Shown: positions 38,025-47,745, numbered from the stretch's first letter. The stretch: DNA of 64,000 nucleotides from Apodemus sylvaticus (GCF_947179515.1 NC_067477.1:77288644-77352643); one strand, 5' to 3'. Notes: a model not told the origin generated them from the sequence alone. Numbers and translations: made by a program.

Positions 38025-39502
38025 GACTTCAGAACTCAGCCTCCCGCCAGTCAGGAGAGGCTCACCTCCATCTTGGTTTCGGACTCCAGAGAAATCGGAC
38101 AGACTGAGGTACACAAACATAACCCGAGGCCAACATCGCAGGGGTCTGAGCCCGATGAGCTGCATCCAGGCCCTGGGCTGTTCAGGGGGTCATCGGGGTG
38201 CCAACCCAGCCAGGAGGTTTTTTTGCCCTGGCTGGCACGCCATTTTGCCTACAGGACCCAGAGTGCTCGGGAGGGCAGAGACGGCTAACAAGCATAGCCT
38301 GAGGCTAACAAAGCAGGGTTCTAGGCCCCAACAGGCCCTGGACTGACCCTAAGAACTGGGAGGCTTGGTGGGCCATCTGTGTGTCAACCCGCCCAGGAGG
38401 TTGTTAGCCCAGCAGACTCTCCCGGCGCTTTCGGGGGAACGCGAACGCGCACGCCCGCCATCCTGGTCACCTGGCGGACCCTGTTGACAGTCATAGCCCG
38501 AGGAGAACTTTGCCCGGACCTTGGCCTCCCAGGCTTCTGCATGGACCCAGGGCCTGGGCGGCCAGGCTAACTTTGTGTGTGCCAGCCCGGTTGGGGGATC
38601 AGCTGCCCAGCGGAGTGATCAGCATGGTTCACAGACACAAGCTGGGGCAAAGCACACTAGAGCTGCAAGGGCACCCAAGAACACATCAGCAGGCAAGCGG
38701 GGAGAACTCCGTGTGCTCCAGTGGATCCAGCGGGCCCCAGCGGGAGCCTTCGGGTGCCTGCTTTGGGATCTGAACGACCAGGCCCACAGTGCTCAATCTC
38801 CAAGAAGTGCAGGAGACCCGGTGGGCACCCAGAGGCAGTCTGGGAGCTCGCAGCACGGCTTGCTCCTGCGGCCCAGAGCTTGGGTCCCAGTCCTGAGGCC
38901 TCTGGCGGGAGCCCTCAGCTCAACTCTCTCCACTTCTGGATCCAGATCAGCCTGGGCAGCAAAACCACATCTCCAGGTCCTGCAAGAGGCAAGAGGGGCT
39001 TCCGGGCGGCCAGCAGGGAGAAGTCGGTGTGCTCCGGTGAACCCAGCGGGCCCCAGAGGGAGCCTTCAGGTGCCTGCTTTGGGATCTGAACGACCAGGTC
39101 CACAGTGCTCAGTCTCCAGGAAGTGCGGGAGATGCAGTATGCACCCAGAGGCAGTCTGGGAGATCACAGCATGGCTTACTCCTGCGGCCCAGAGCTTGGG
39201 TCCCAGTCCTGAGGCCTCTGGCTGGAGCCCTCAGCTCAACTCTCCCCGCTTCCGGATCCAGATCAGCCTGGGTGGCAACACCCAGGTTCTCTCCAGGTCC
39301 TGCAAGAGGTAGGAGGGGATTCTGGGCGGCCAGCTGGGAGAAGTCGGTGTGCTCCGGTGAATCCAGCGGGCACCAGCAGGAGCCTTCGGGTGTCTGCTTC
39401 GGGATCTGAGCAGCCTGGGCAACACCACCCTGTCATCTGGCAGTGCAGGAGGTAAGCTGTGCACCAAAGGCCACCTGGGAAGGGGCAGCTTGCACTGGTG
39501 AG
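38025..39502 (+). promoter_or_regulatory. L1 copy 2 5' UTR with about 318-bp tandem units
   Basis: GC-rich 5' UTR. The phrase gtgtgctccagtgg or gtgtgctccggtga recurs at 38711, 39027 and 39347, marking tandem units of 316 and 320 bp. L1 copy 1 has a single copy of this segment, near 767. Upstream, 38100-38400 carries a diverged relative of the repeat unit seen at 1-500. The long open frames here are by-products of GC richness. The UTR is cut at 39502 by an LTR element and ends at 44694. Confidence 0.85.
39497..39502 (+). repeat. 6-bp TSD (ggtgag) of the non-autonomous LTR element
   Basis: ggtgag before the 5' LTR is repeated at 44649-44654 after the 3' LTR. L1 copy 1 has a single ggtgag at this site (about 912-917). 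Confidence 0.95.
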
Positions 39503-39918
39503 TGTACAGAGCCATATTGGGGCAGTCTTGCACTTGGTCAGAGTTTGACTTTGGTCAAGGTTAACTTCTCCCAGTTAGCCAGGATCCTGCTCCACCTAGG
39601 GTGGAGTGCACGTAGTAAAGGTTAAGTTCATTGTTCTTCCAGGCATAGGGATTCCTGAATTAAACAGGTGACCCACCCAGCTGCCGGAGCAGTCAAGACG
39701 AAGACCTCCAAGAGAAGCTAGACAACTTCCACCGGAACTCAGCCTGGAGTCTGGGGGGAGGGTTTGCCCAAACTGTTAAAAGGTCCGGCGCCATTAAAGT
39801 TTACGGCTTCGATCAGTGAACATTGACTTAGCCGTACTTTCTTTTCGCCGCTCTTCCCTATGACCCCAAAATTCTCTCAACAGGTAACCCAGTTTACATG
39901 TAGCTGCTGGCGGCTACA
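39503..39918 (+). promoter_or_regulatory. 5' LTR of the non-autonomous element
   Basis: 416 bp, TGTACAGAGCC...GGCGGCTACA. A probable poly(A) signal attaaa lies at 39793-39798. A TTAAAAGG stretch near 39776 is the best TATA-like candidate. The final 35-40 bp (caggtaaccc...ctggcggctaca) nearly match the U5 end of the ERV at 45359, while the U3 differs. Confidence 0.92.
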
Positions 39919-39921
39919 TAG

Positions 39922-39939
39922 TGGCGCCTGAACGTGGGA
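39922..39939 (+). other. Primer-binding site of the non-autonomous element
   Basis: TGGCGCCTGAACGTGGGA, three bases after the LTR, identical to the PBS at 45745. The TGGCGCC start and ACGTGGG suggest a lysine tRNA primer, inferred by resemblance to the usual tRNA-Lys PBS. Confidence 0.85.
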
Positions 39940-40270
39940 AGACCTGGCACGAGAGAATTTCTTGAGGTAGCCCTATCCAGCGAAGCTTCGTGGAAAAGGT
40001 GAAAATTAATGGTGTCCGCACGGTAAGCAACATAGAGGGCAAAACTAGCGCTAGTGAATTCGTGTCTATGGTTGTGAGTGCAGGAATGGATACAGTTTTT
40101 CAAGCATACTGCGTGGACCCAGCGCAGGACTGCTTGGGTTGATAAGATAGGGAAATATGGGGAAGGAATTTGGTAGGCATTTGCCCAAAGCTCGTAAGAG
40201 CTGATTTCGGCGAAAAGAAAGGGGTTTTTAAAAATAGGCATATGTCCACAGCTTCTAAGAGCTGTTTAAA
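39940..40270 (+). other. Leader and probable packaging region of the non-autonomous element
   Basis: About 39960-40160 aligns closely with the ERV leader at 45780-45982, including ggtgaaaattaatgg, a splice-donor-like cggtaagcaac (40022) and agcgctagtgaattcgtgtc. The gag-like start ATG GGG AAG GAA at 40157 is followed by a stop at codon 16. Two short stem-loops follow: agctc/gagct at 40189-40202 and acagct/agctgt at 40248-40265. Retention of this stretch suggests it carries cis-acting signals for packaging and reverse transcription. Confidence 0.75.
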
Positions 40271-40910
40271 GAGGAAAATGGATGCAATTGCTTAACAAGC
40301 ACGCTTAACTTTCTGTGTATCTTTCCGTGTTTGTCCCGGTGCACCGACTGTCTATGTGTATGTTTATGTCCTCTCTGTGTCTTTGTGTGAATGACTGTTT
40401 CATGTTAAAAAGAAAAAATTGGTAAAGATTACATCTGCTGGTAACCTCTTGAGCTAGCCACAGTTTGTGTGGGGATTGATTCAAAGCCACGCCGCGGCAG
40501 CGTAGCTCACTCACCCAAGACAGAAACATGGCTGGGGAAAAAGCCGCTCTTAAAAGCCCAGAAACCTCGAGATTTGGGAAGACCTTGGTTTGGCTTGTGA
40601 AATTCATGTAGTCGCTTTATACATGTTTCTAATTGGTTTTAATGATATAAGGCTTTACATTTCTTGACTAAGAGTTATAAATTAATTGGTTATTATGTAA
40701 AAGGTATAGTGTTATTAAGAAAAGGTTAGTTTAAAACTGGTGATTCAGTGTTAGAGCTATCTTAACTAACTACACGTGGCCTAACGCCACTCATGCTTTG
40801 TTCTTGTTTATAATTGGATTTAAAGGTATATTTTGCATGTCTTGACTGTAGAGTATTGGCTTAAGTCACTGCACATGATTTAAAAGGTATAATGTTATTA
40901 ACAAAAGTTA

Positions 40911-41063
40911 GGTTAAGGCTGGTAGTTTAGGGTAGTCGCCATTTTGAACACGTGGCATGATGGTTAAGGCTGGTAGTTTAGGGTAGTCGCCATTTTGAAC
41001 ACGTGGCATGATGGTTAAGGCTGGTAGTTTAGGGTAGTCGCCATTTTGAACACCACGTGACAT
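40911..41063 (+). repeat. Three tandem 51-bp units with YY1-like and E-box motifs
   Basis: Copies start at 40911, 40962 and 41013. Each contains gtcgccattttgaaca, whose reverse reads as a YY1-type AAAATGGCG, followed in the first two by cacgtggc, an E-box. After the third copy the text is ccacgtgac, again an E-box. Another cacgtggc lies at about 40773. An internal enhancer is a plausible role, but it is inferred from motifs only. Confidence 0.9.
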
Positions 41064-41840
41064 GACGCAATCCAGGAAATACAGGCCTTTGGGACGCTCC
41101 TAAATTGGCATGGTGTTTCTTGTGAATCTTGGCCTGGAGATTAGACTTAATGAAGATTAAGATTTAAAATATTGTCTCTTTAATAAGTTACACTGTTATA
41201 CACTTGAACATAAGAACTGGCATACAAACCTTGTGCTGTAAATATGTGTTTGCCATTGATTTTAAAGAAAATAGATTGTTTAAAATTGAGATTTGCTTCC
41301 AAAATTACAATTGTGCTCTAATATTGCAAGAAAACATTGAGTTACAATAAAAATCAGTGTGTCATTAGCTACAGTTTTCAGTTTGCAGGCTCGTAATTGT
41401 TAACATTTGTAATTAGGATAATTTTGAGAGTGATACAGCTATGGGTTTTAAAGGCCCATTGCCACTTTTCCACAAGTTTATAGGCTACAATGGTAGGAGA
41501 AAAATTTAACCCTCCTAGATTAAAAAGGATATCTCTATAGAAATGTATTTGATATCAAGTAGGTTCCTTTGACCGTGGAATTACTGGTTTCTTTTGTTTA
41601 ATCCTTAAATTGTCCTCGTAGGTTTGGGTCTGGTCTTAGATAAAAGGCTCAGATTAGAAGATATTTACATTTGAGGAATCTCATACAATGTCCTTGCCAA
41701 GGACTCAAGGTGGATCCTAGGGCAGATAAAAAAATTTACATTTGAGTTAATGCAAAGCTTAGAGTTGCCTCAGGGGAAGCTAGTGAGGAAGTTTTGAGAA
41801 ATTGTTTCCGCCTTACAGGCCCCACCTAGGGAGTGTTTGG

Positions 41841-41843
<3 letters not shown>

Positions 41844-41882
<39 letters not shown>
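41844..41882 (+). repeat. 39-bp poly(A) run inside the non-autonomous element
   Basis: An uninterrupted A tract between gtttggctt and ggtttttgac. It is not at an element edge, so it is either slippage expansion or the tail of a small older insertion. Confidence 0.95.
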
Positions 41883-41884
<2 letters not shown>

Positions 41885-41979
41885 TTTTTGACTTATCCAG
41901 GTGTGGGTTAAAATGCAGTTCAAATCTATGAAAGGTCAAGGAGGCTATAAAGGCATTAACATTTGGCCTGTCTACTCCC

Positions 41980-42960
41980 TACAAAATTATTGTAAATTTA
42001 AAGGGTTGGTTTTTTGCTTTACATTCTGATAATTATAAAAGCATTTGCTTCTAATTTTAAAGAAACAACAAAACAATGTCATTAGAAAGTTTTTGCCTCA
42101 AGGAATGGCTAACAGCCTTATGTCTTGTGAGAAAAAGTGTTTGTCTCTCTTTCAATACAGAAGTTAAGATCTTAAAAATTTCAGTGTATAATGTTCATAG
42201 AATGTTTGTTACAGGCCCTTGCTCCTATAGACTTTTAGAATTTTTAGGTAAATGGCTTTCAAAAGTTGTTAGGATATATTAATTGGCTTTATCTTATTTA
42301 CCTCATTTTAAGCTTGCCACAGAAGGTCTTAAACCTCTGTTTTCAAGGTAGGAAACATTTGTTCCTTGCTTCAAGCAACAATCAAATTTATTATTAATGG
42401 TTGGTCTATTACATGGCAAGCATTTTTAGACAAAATTAATGACTGTTATCCAAAAGATAATTTGTACTATCAGATCACATGTTTATTCCTTTAAGTTTCT
42501 CCCTGCTTCAACACAGATACCTGAATTGGGTGCTATAGCAGCTATTTTTAAGATGTTAAAGGTCAAGCTTTTAATAATAGTAGATATACATAGCTCATGG
42601 TTTATAATTGCTTAAAATTGGTCCATTTTTAATACTGCTAATTCTTAATTTCTACAGTTTGTACAAATGTGATTCAAATTTCTAAGAACAAAGGATATGT
42701 TCTCTAAATGACTGTCCTTTAGGTATTTGAAATAATTTTATATTTTGTGCACATCAAATTGTAAAGATTTGTTCTTGATGTCCTCAATTTCTACCTCTAT
42801 CAGGTAATGGTGTTAATCCTAGAGGACTTAGTTATTACAGATAAATGATATTCATATTTCTAATTTAAAAGATAAAAAAAATATGTACATGTGACTAATG
42901 ATTCATTTTTAGGCTGTCTAGTTGCAACTGCTCTAACAGAAAAAGCAACTATATTTTATA
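41980..42960 (+). pseudogene. Decayed pol inside the non-autonomous element
   Basis: Pieces line up in order with the pol of the ERV at 48512. The RT palm is at 41985-42050. The motif LPQGMANS is at 42092-42118 (tgcctcaaggaatggctaac). The LLGDINWL-like part is at 42260-42300. The RNase H Glu/Asp region lies near 42520-42600, and the integrase GVNPRGL-like part near 42810-42835. Many indels and stops are present and no open piece exceeds about 70 codons. The order shows that this element descends from, or recombined with, a relative of the autonomous one. Confidence 0.78.
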
Positions 42961-43849
42961 TAATTACATAGTTATTGCCTATGTTATGGTTTATACTTTG
43001 TGTTCCAACTTAAATTAATAAAACAATATCTTCTTGGAAGAAAGAAGAGAGGGGAAATCGTGTCCCTGTGCATATAATTTAAATTATGCTTACATGTTTT
43101 TAAGAAAATTTTAAAATTTTAAAATTTAGATGCCAAGAAACTCCTTGCTAAATGTATATGACATCTTGTAATTAGACATATTGATGTCTAGGTGAAATGA
43201 AGGAATTCACTTACTAACATATGCCATGATCCTGATTTAATATTGGGGGAGAAGGCATGTCCTCTGTTTTTTCCACAGAATGCTGCAGAAGATATGCTGA
43301 CTGTGTGCTTGCTGAATGCCCAGACCATGGTAACATAAGAGCTATATTGGATATATGTTCTTGACTTACCTCAATTGTTAAATGTCCCAGGTTAGATAAA
43401 TTGCCTAGCTTCAAGCTTTTAGACTTTGTGGGGCAGAACATGGAGACTGTTATGCTAGCTTAGGAAAAATTAATTAAGAAGAGTTAAAATGACTCTTCTC
43501 CTTATTGTGTTCAGCTGACTTAACCATAGACTAGTCTAGAAATAATCCCAATATTGAAGATTCCAATTTTGAAGATGGCTAACAATCTTCAGCCAGCTGT
43601 GTTAATTTAACATATAGTCTCCACTTTTCCTGAGAAGTAACAGCATATCTCTTGATTCACAAGGCTACCTCTCCCACCTCAGAGGCCAAGCTTTGTGTCC
43701 TTAAAGTTGTTAATTTACAACTGAATTGGATACTTCTGGGACAAGTTAATCCTATTCCACCTTTAACTCTTGACCTTGTCTGTTAAGCAGACTGGCTGTC
43801 TCCACCCAGGCTCACCTGGATGGAGAGATTACATGTCTGTTAAAGACAC
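42961..43849 (+). other. Non-coding interior of the non-autonomous element, origin unclear
   Basis: No domain recognised. It includes a repeated ttttaaaattttaaaattt stretch near 43110. It lies between the decayed pol and the conserved 3' region. Confidence 0.5.
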
Positions 43850-44232
43850 TTGCAGACCCCCCTGGCTTCAAAACTTACACAAGTGGATCTCCAAAGAGGG
43901 AGCCACATAGAACTCAGATCTATGTGTGTTTGTTTATGAACAAACATGGGTACCAGCGAGACGTGCGAGGCAAAGCACTGCATGGGGAGGTGAATTTCTG
44001 CTTCTGAGTCCCCAGGAAGTACACCTAATTGCATAGGGGTTAACGTCGAGAGGCTGTCCTTAAAATAATAAGGGAGCCTATTACCCCTCCTCTGAAAAAG
44101 ACGTTATACAATATTTAAGAGGAATTACGGTCAATGCTTCCCCTCCTGGTTAAGGCCCGCCTTCTTATGAAGGATATTTATCCACTTGTTTTCTACCTCC
44201 TCGTGTTCAAATTAATAAAAAAAGGGAGGACA
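43850..44232 (+). other. Conserved 3' region and polypurine tract of the non-autonomous element
   Basis: Aligns with 51500-51852 of the ERV. A hairpin at 43927-43946 (8-bp stem, tatg loop) is followed by atggg and a shared gtgcgaggc...gcactgca segment. The polypurine tract aaaaaaagggagga (44217-44230) sits two bases before the 3' LTR. The shared hairpin suggests an RNA-level signal, such as export or packaging, that both elements need. Confidence 0.75.
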
Positions 44233-44648
44233 TGTACAGAGCCATATTGGGGCAGTCTTGCACTTGGTCAGAGTTTGACTTTGGTCAAGGTTAACTTCTC
44301 CCAGTTAGCCAGGATCCTGCTCCACCTAGGGTGGAGTGCACGTAGTAAAGGTTAAGTTCATTGTTCTTCCAGGCATAGGGATTCCTGAATTAAACAGGTG
44401 ACCCACCCAGCTGCCGGAGCAGTCAAGACGAAGACCTCCAAGAGAAGCTAGACAACTTCCACCGGAACTCAGCCTGGAGTCTGGGGGGAGGGTTTGCCCA
44501 AACTGTTAAAAGGTCCGGCGCCATTAAAGTTTACGGCTTCGATCAGTGAACATTGACTTAGCCGTACTTTCTTTTCGCCGCTCTTCCCTATGACCCCAAA
44601 ATTCTCTCAACAGGTAACCCAGTTTACATGTAGCTGCTGGCGGCTACA
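44233..44648 (+). promoter_or_regulatory. 3' LTR of the non-autonomous element
   Basis: 416 bp. Read base by base it shows no difference from the 5' LTR. It is followed by the second ggtgag TSD at 44649-44654. Confidence 0.93.
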
Positions 44649-44694
44649 GGTGAGTCCAGCACTGACAAGACCAACTAACACCAGTGAGAACTAG

Positions 44695-45358
44695 ATGGCA
44701 AAAGGCAAACTCAGGAACGTCACTAACAGAAATCAAGGCAATATGGCAACATCTGAACCCAATTCTCCTCTACAAGCATGTCCTGGATAACCCATCACAT
44801 CAGTAAAACAAGATTTGGATTTAAAATCACTGGTCATGATGTTGGTACAGGAACACATGAAGGACATACTTAAAGAAATTCAGGAGAAAATGGATCAAAA
44901 GTTAGAAGCCCTTGCAAGGGAAACACAAAAATCATTGAAAGAAATCCAGGAGAATACAAAAGCCACTAATGAGGAAACGCATAAAACACTTAAAGAAATA
45001 CAGGAGAACTTTGGTCAACAGGCTGAGGTCATGAAAGAGGAAACACAAAAAACTCTTAAAGATTTACAGGAAAGCACAAACAAGCAAGTGAAGGAGCTAA
45101 GCAAAACCATCCAGGATCTAAAATCAGAAGTAGAAACAACTAAGAAAACTCAAAGTGAGACAACTTTGGAGATAGAAAGCCTTGGGAAGAAATCAGGAGA
45201 CAGAGATGCAAATATCAACAACAGAATACAAGAGATAGAAGAAAGAATCTCAGATGCTGAAGATTCCATAGAAAGCATGGACCAACAGTTAAAGAAAATG
45301 CAAAATGCAAAAAGCTTGTAACCCAAAATATCCAGGAAATCCAGGACACAATGAGAAG
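44695..45358 (+). pseudogene. L1 copy 2 ORF1, 5' part, broken
   Basis: Starts ATGGCAAAAGGCAAACTC. Codon 32 is TAA (44788-44790), where copy 1 has TAC. A one-base loss near 45284 shifts the frame, which ends at 45321. The coiled-coil region has one fewer 22-residue unit than copy 1. It is interrupted at 45358 by the ERV, and the C-terminal part resumes at 52242. Confidence 0.92.
45353..45358 (+). repeat. 6-bp TSD (gagaag) of the ERV
   Basis: gagaag before the 5' LTR is repeated at 52236-52241. The uninterrupted L1 text (aataagaagaccaaacc in copy 1) shows the original single site. Confidence 0.95.
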
Positions 45359-45741
45359 TGTACCCTTCCCCCCCTGCAACTAGTTGGCTAGCGGGCACCC
45401 AACTCTTCCGATGGCTACCTCCGGCCTTTGTTCTACAAACAAAGGGACTCCACACCTCGGCTATCGACACCGCCCCCAGGCCGGCGTTCACCTGAGCTCT
45501 CAGGCAGTAGGCAGACGACCCGCTGAGACTTGGAGCCAGAGAATTCACAGCACCGCCTTTGAAGCTACCGACTTCTGGGGGGTTGGCCGATCCCCCAAAT
45601 GTCTATAAAACCTGTCTTCAATTTATTAAAAGCAGTCTTGACCAGAATCCTAGGCTTGACTCAAATCCCTTGTCTGTGTCCCTGTTCCCCAAGATTCTTT
45701 CAACAGGTAACTTGGTTCACATGTAGCCGCTGGCGGCTACA
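45359..45741 (+). promoter_or_regulatory. 5' LTR of the ERV
   Basis: 383 bp, TGTACCCTTCC...GGCGGCTACA. The TATA box ctataaaa is at 45603-45610 and the poly(A) signal attaaa at 45625-45630, implying a short R region. A consensus-like splice donor cag/gtaac occurs near 45704-45711, inside U5. An inverted ggggggttggccgatccccc hairpin lies just upstream of the TATA box. Confidence 0.95.
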
Positions 45742-45744
45742 TAC

Positions 45745-45762
45745 TGGCGCCTGAACGTGGGA
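45745..45762 (+). other. Primer-binding site of the ERV
   Basis: TGGCGCCTGAACGTGGGA, three bases after the LTR and identical to that of the non-autonomous element. A lysine tRNA primer is likely by resemblance. Confidence 0.87.
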
Positions 45763-45981
45763 GACCTGGCACGAGAGAATTCCTGAGGTGGCCCTATCCA
45801 GCGAAGCTTCGCAGAAAAAAGGTGAAAATTAATGGTATCTGCACGGTAAGCAACATAGAAATCAAAACTAGCGCTAGTGAATTCGTGTCTATCGTTGTGA
45901 GTGCAAGGAAGAGATACAGTTTTTCAAGCATATTGTGTGCACCCGACACAGGAGTTGCTTGGGTTAAAAGGATAGGAAAAA
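45763..45981 (+). other. ERV leader with splice-donor-like site
   Basis: About 220 bp between PBS and gag, largely shared with the non-autonomous element. It includes ATG-GTA-TCT-GCA-CGG-TAA, a five-codon upstream frame at about 45832, overlapping the splice-donor-like cggtaagc. With no env present, the role of such a donor is unclear. Confidence 0.7.
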
Positions 45982-47745
45982 ATGGGACAGGAAAGTTCGC
46001 GCGAGATCTGCGCACGCAACATTCAAGAGTTGCTTCAGGCAAAAGGGATTGGGTTTGAAGAGGAAAGATTAGAAGATTTCTTGGACCAGATATATTCCTG
46101 TTGTCCTTGGTTCCGAGAAAAACGAACGTTAAATGAGAGAACTTGGCTGAGAATTGGTAATTCGCTAAAGGCAGCCAAGGCAGACAATATCACCCTCTGC
46201 CTTTGGACTCTGATTAAGGACATCATAGATGAAGGGAGTTTGGAAGAATTAGGTGTTATTCATGAAAGTGAGGATTTTCAGGTAAAAGGCCATGTGGAGA
46301 GGATCCCTGTTATAGAAAATTCTCCACAACCTGAGTCTCGTAAACAAAGAGACAGTTCTGATGAGTCTGTGGTTAGGAAAAAAATAGCTCATCCCGAGAA
46401 AGGAGCAATTGAAGTTCATGGAGAAACTTGGCCCCCTGTAGCGCCATCCGCGCCGCCTGTGACCTTGATGGCAGAGGCCGAAATCCAGAAGGATATGCAA
46501 TTACAAAAGTTAGAGTTTGAAATTAAATTGCAGAAATTGACTAATGAGTTACAGGAGCTAAAAAGGGTCTCTAATACTAGAGAGAACAATAACTCGGAGA
46601 CCCGCCAGTCGCCATTAGAAAGAGTTATAAACCAGGCCCGCGGAGAGGGGCAGGATACGTCAGAAATCTTAGCTTTTCCAGTCCTTGAGATAGAAGACCA
46701 GGACAATGTGGTCAGACAATATCAGACCTTGGAATTTAAGGTGATAAAAGAGTTAAAGCTAGCCGTAGCCCAGTACGGCCCGACAGCTCCCTTTACACAG
46801 GCGTTGTTGGATACTGTGATTGAGTCGAATCTAACTCCACAGGATTGGAAAACGCTGTGTAAAGCTACGTTGTCGGGGGGAGATTTCTTGCTCTGGAGTT
46901 CTGAATGGCGTGAGGCTTGCAAAAGAACCGCCGCCACTAACACTCAAGCAGGCCATCCAGAATGGAATGCGGAGATGTTGTTGGGGGAAGGCCTATTTGA
47001 AGGAAATAATAACCAGATTGGGTTTCCCATCGCAGTGTATGCGCAGATTGCGGTGGCCGCCCGCCGTGCTTGGACTCTGTTACCAGCTAAGGGAGATATT
47101 AGTGGAAATCTAACAGCTGTGAAACAGGCTCCCGACGAACTCTTTCAGGATTTCGTAGACAGATTGCTGAAAACGGCTAATAGAATTTTTGGAAACTCTC
47201 AGGCAGAGAATCCGCTGGTTACGCAACTAGCCTATGAGAATGCTAATGCGGCCTGCCGAGAGGCCATTAGACCCCAGAGAGGAAAGACAGACCTAGCCGG
47301 TTACATTCGCCTTTGTTCTGAGATCGGTCCGTCCTATAATCAGGGTTTAGCTATAGCTGCAGCGCTGCAGGGAACAACTATTCAAGGAATTCTGTCACAA
47401 AGACGAGGAAATAGGAGATGTTTTAAATGTGGTAGTCTGGGTCATTTTAAGAGTGATTGTCCTGATAATAAGCCCAGTATAAACGGGCAATCAGGTGGTC
47501 CACCAGGAACGTGCCATAAGTGTAGAAAAGGAAATCAATGGGTTAAGAGAGACAAGTCAAAAAATAACTTCCAAGGTAGACCCGTGTCGGGAAACGGGGG
47601 GAGGGGCCAGCCCCAGGCCCCGATGCATCAGACTGTCTGTGGGGCACAGCTACTGCCGAGCCAAGGAAATCCATCCTTGACCTCACCAGAGCTACACCAG
47701 GAAGTGCAGGGCTGGACCTCTGTTGCATCTGCAATGCCGTACTAA
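45982..47745 (+). CDS. gag: Gag polyprotein (ERV), open frame
   Basis: 587 codons, starting ATG in an A at -3 / G at +4 context. MGQESS fits N-myristoylation of a matrix domain. PSAP at residues 155-158 is a Tsg101-type late motif. A coiled coil spans about 165-200. The major homology region (QAPDELFQDFVDRL) starts near residue 380. A complete CCHC knuckle, CFKCGSLGHFKSDC, is at 480-493. The second knuckle, CHKCRKGNQWVKRDK at 511-525, has lost the histidine and last cysteine expected in the family. The gag frame overlaps pro in the -1 phase from the slippery site at 47589. No stop or frameshift interrupts it. It would assemble capsids, probably intracellular given the missing env. Confidence 0.95.
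   Translation: MGQESSREICARNIQELLQAKGIGFEEERLEDFLDQIYSCCPWFREKRTLNERTWLRIGNSLKAAKADNITLCLWTLIKDIIDEGSLEELGVIHESEDFQVKGHVERIPVIENSPQPESRKQRDSSDESVVRKKIAHPEKGAIEVHGETWPPVAPSAPPVTLMAEAEIQKDMQLQKLEFEIKLQKLTNELQELKRVSNTRENNNSETRQSPLERVINQARGEGQDTSEILAFPVLEIEDQDNVVRQYQTLEFKVIKELKLAVAQYGPTAPFTQALLDTVIESNLTPQDWKTLCKATLSGGDFLLWSSEWREACKRTAATNTQAGHPEWNAEMLLGEGLFEGNNNQIGFPIAVYAQIAVAARRAWTLLPAKGDISGNLTAVKQAPDELFQDFVDRLLKTANRIFGNSQAENPLVTQLAYENANAACREAIRPQRGKTDLAGYIRLCSEIGPSYNQGLAIAAALQGTTIQGILSQRRGNRRCFKCGSLGHFKSDCPDNKPSINGQSGGPPGTCHKCRKGNQWVKRDKSKNNFQGRPVSGNGGRGQPQAPMHQTVCGAQLLPSQGNPSLTSPELHQEVQGWTSVASAMPY
47589..47595 (+). promoter_or_regulatory. gag-pro -1 ribosomal frameshift site
   Basis: GGGAAAC in gag phase G-GGA-AAC, a canonical X-XXY-YYZ heptamer of the type used by betaretroviruses. 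The -1 frame is closed upstream (stop near 47579) and open downstream through dUTPase and protease. A GC-rich stretch with ggggcc and ccccaggcccc follows a few bases later and could form the stimulatory stem or pseudoknot. Confidence 0.88.

Larger units (their letters stand above)
39503..44648 (+). mobile_element. Non-autonomous LTR retrotransposon related to the ERV at 45359
   Basis: A 5146-bp element with two 416-bp LTRs that I read as identical, a PBS, a leader close to that of the downstream ERV, a polypurine tract and a 6-bp TSD. The interior has no long open frame. A gag-like ATG survives at 40157 but the frame stops after 15 codons. About 41980-42960 is a decayed pol. Identical LTRs with a ruined pol mean the ruin came before this insertion, so it was presumably mobilised by proteins supplied in trans. 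The arrangement parallels the known ETn/MusD pair in mouse, although the sequences are not those. Confidence 0.9.

Noticed and set aside
38521..39312. A 263-codon open frame
   Set aside because: Lies in the GC-rich tandem 5' UTR of L1 copy 2; the repeated units explain the lack of stops and no protein family is apparent.
45359..45741. Short open frames inside the ERV LTRs, repeated at 51853-52235
   Set aside because: Identical because the LTRs are identical; they overlap promoter elements and have no recognisable domain.
47495..47680. A third open frame overlapping the gag end
   Set aside because: It is the +1 phase shadow of gag; the -1 phase carries the dUTPase and protease.
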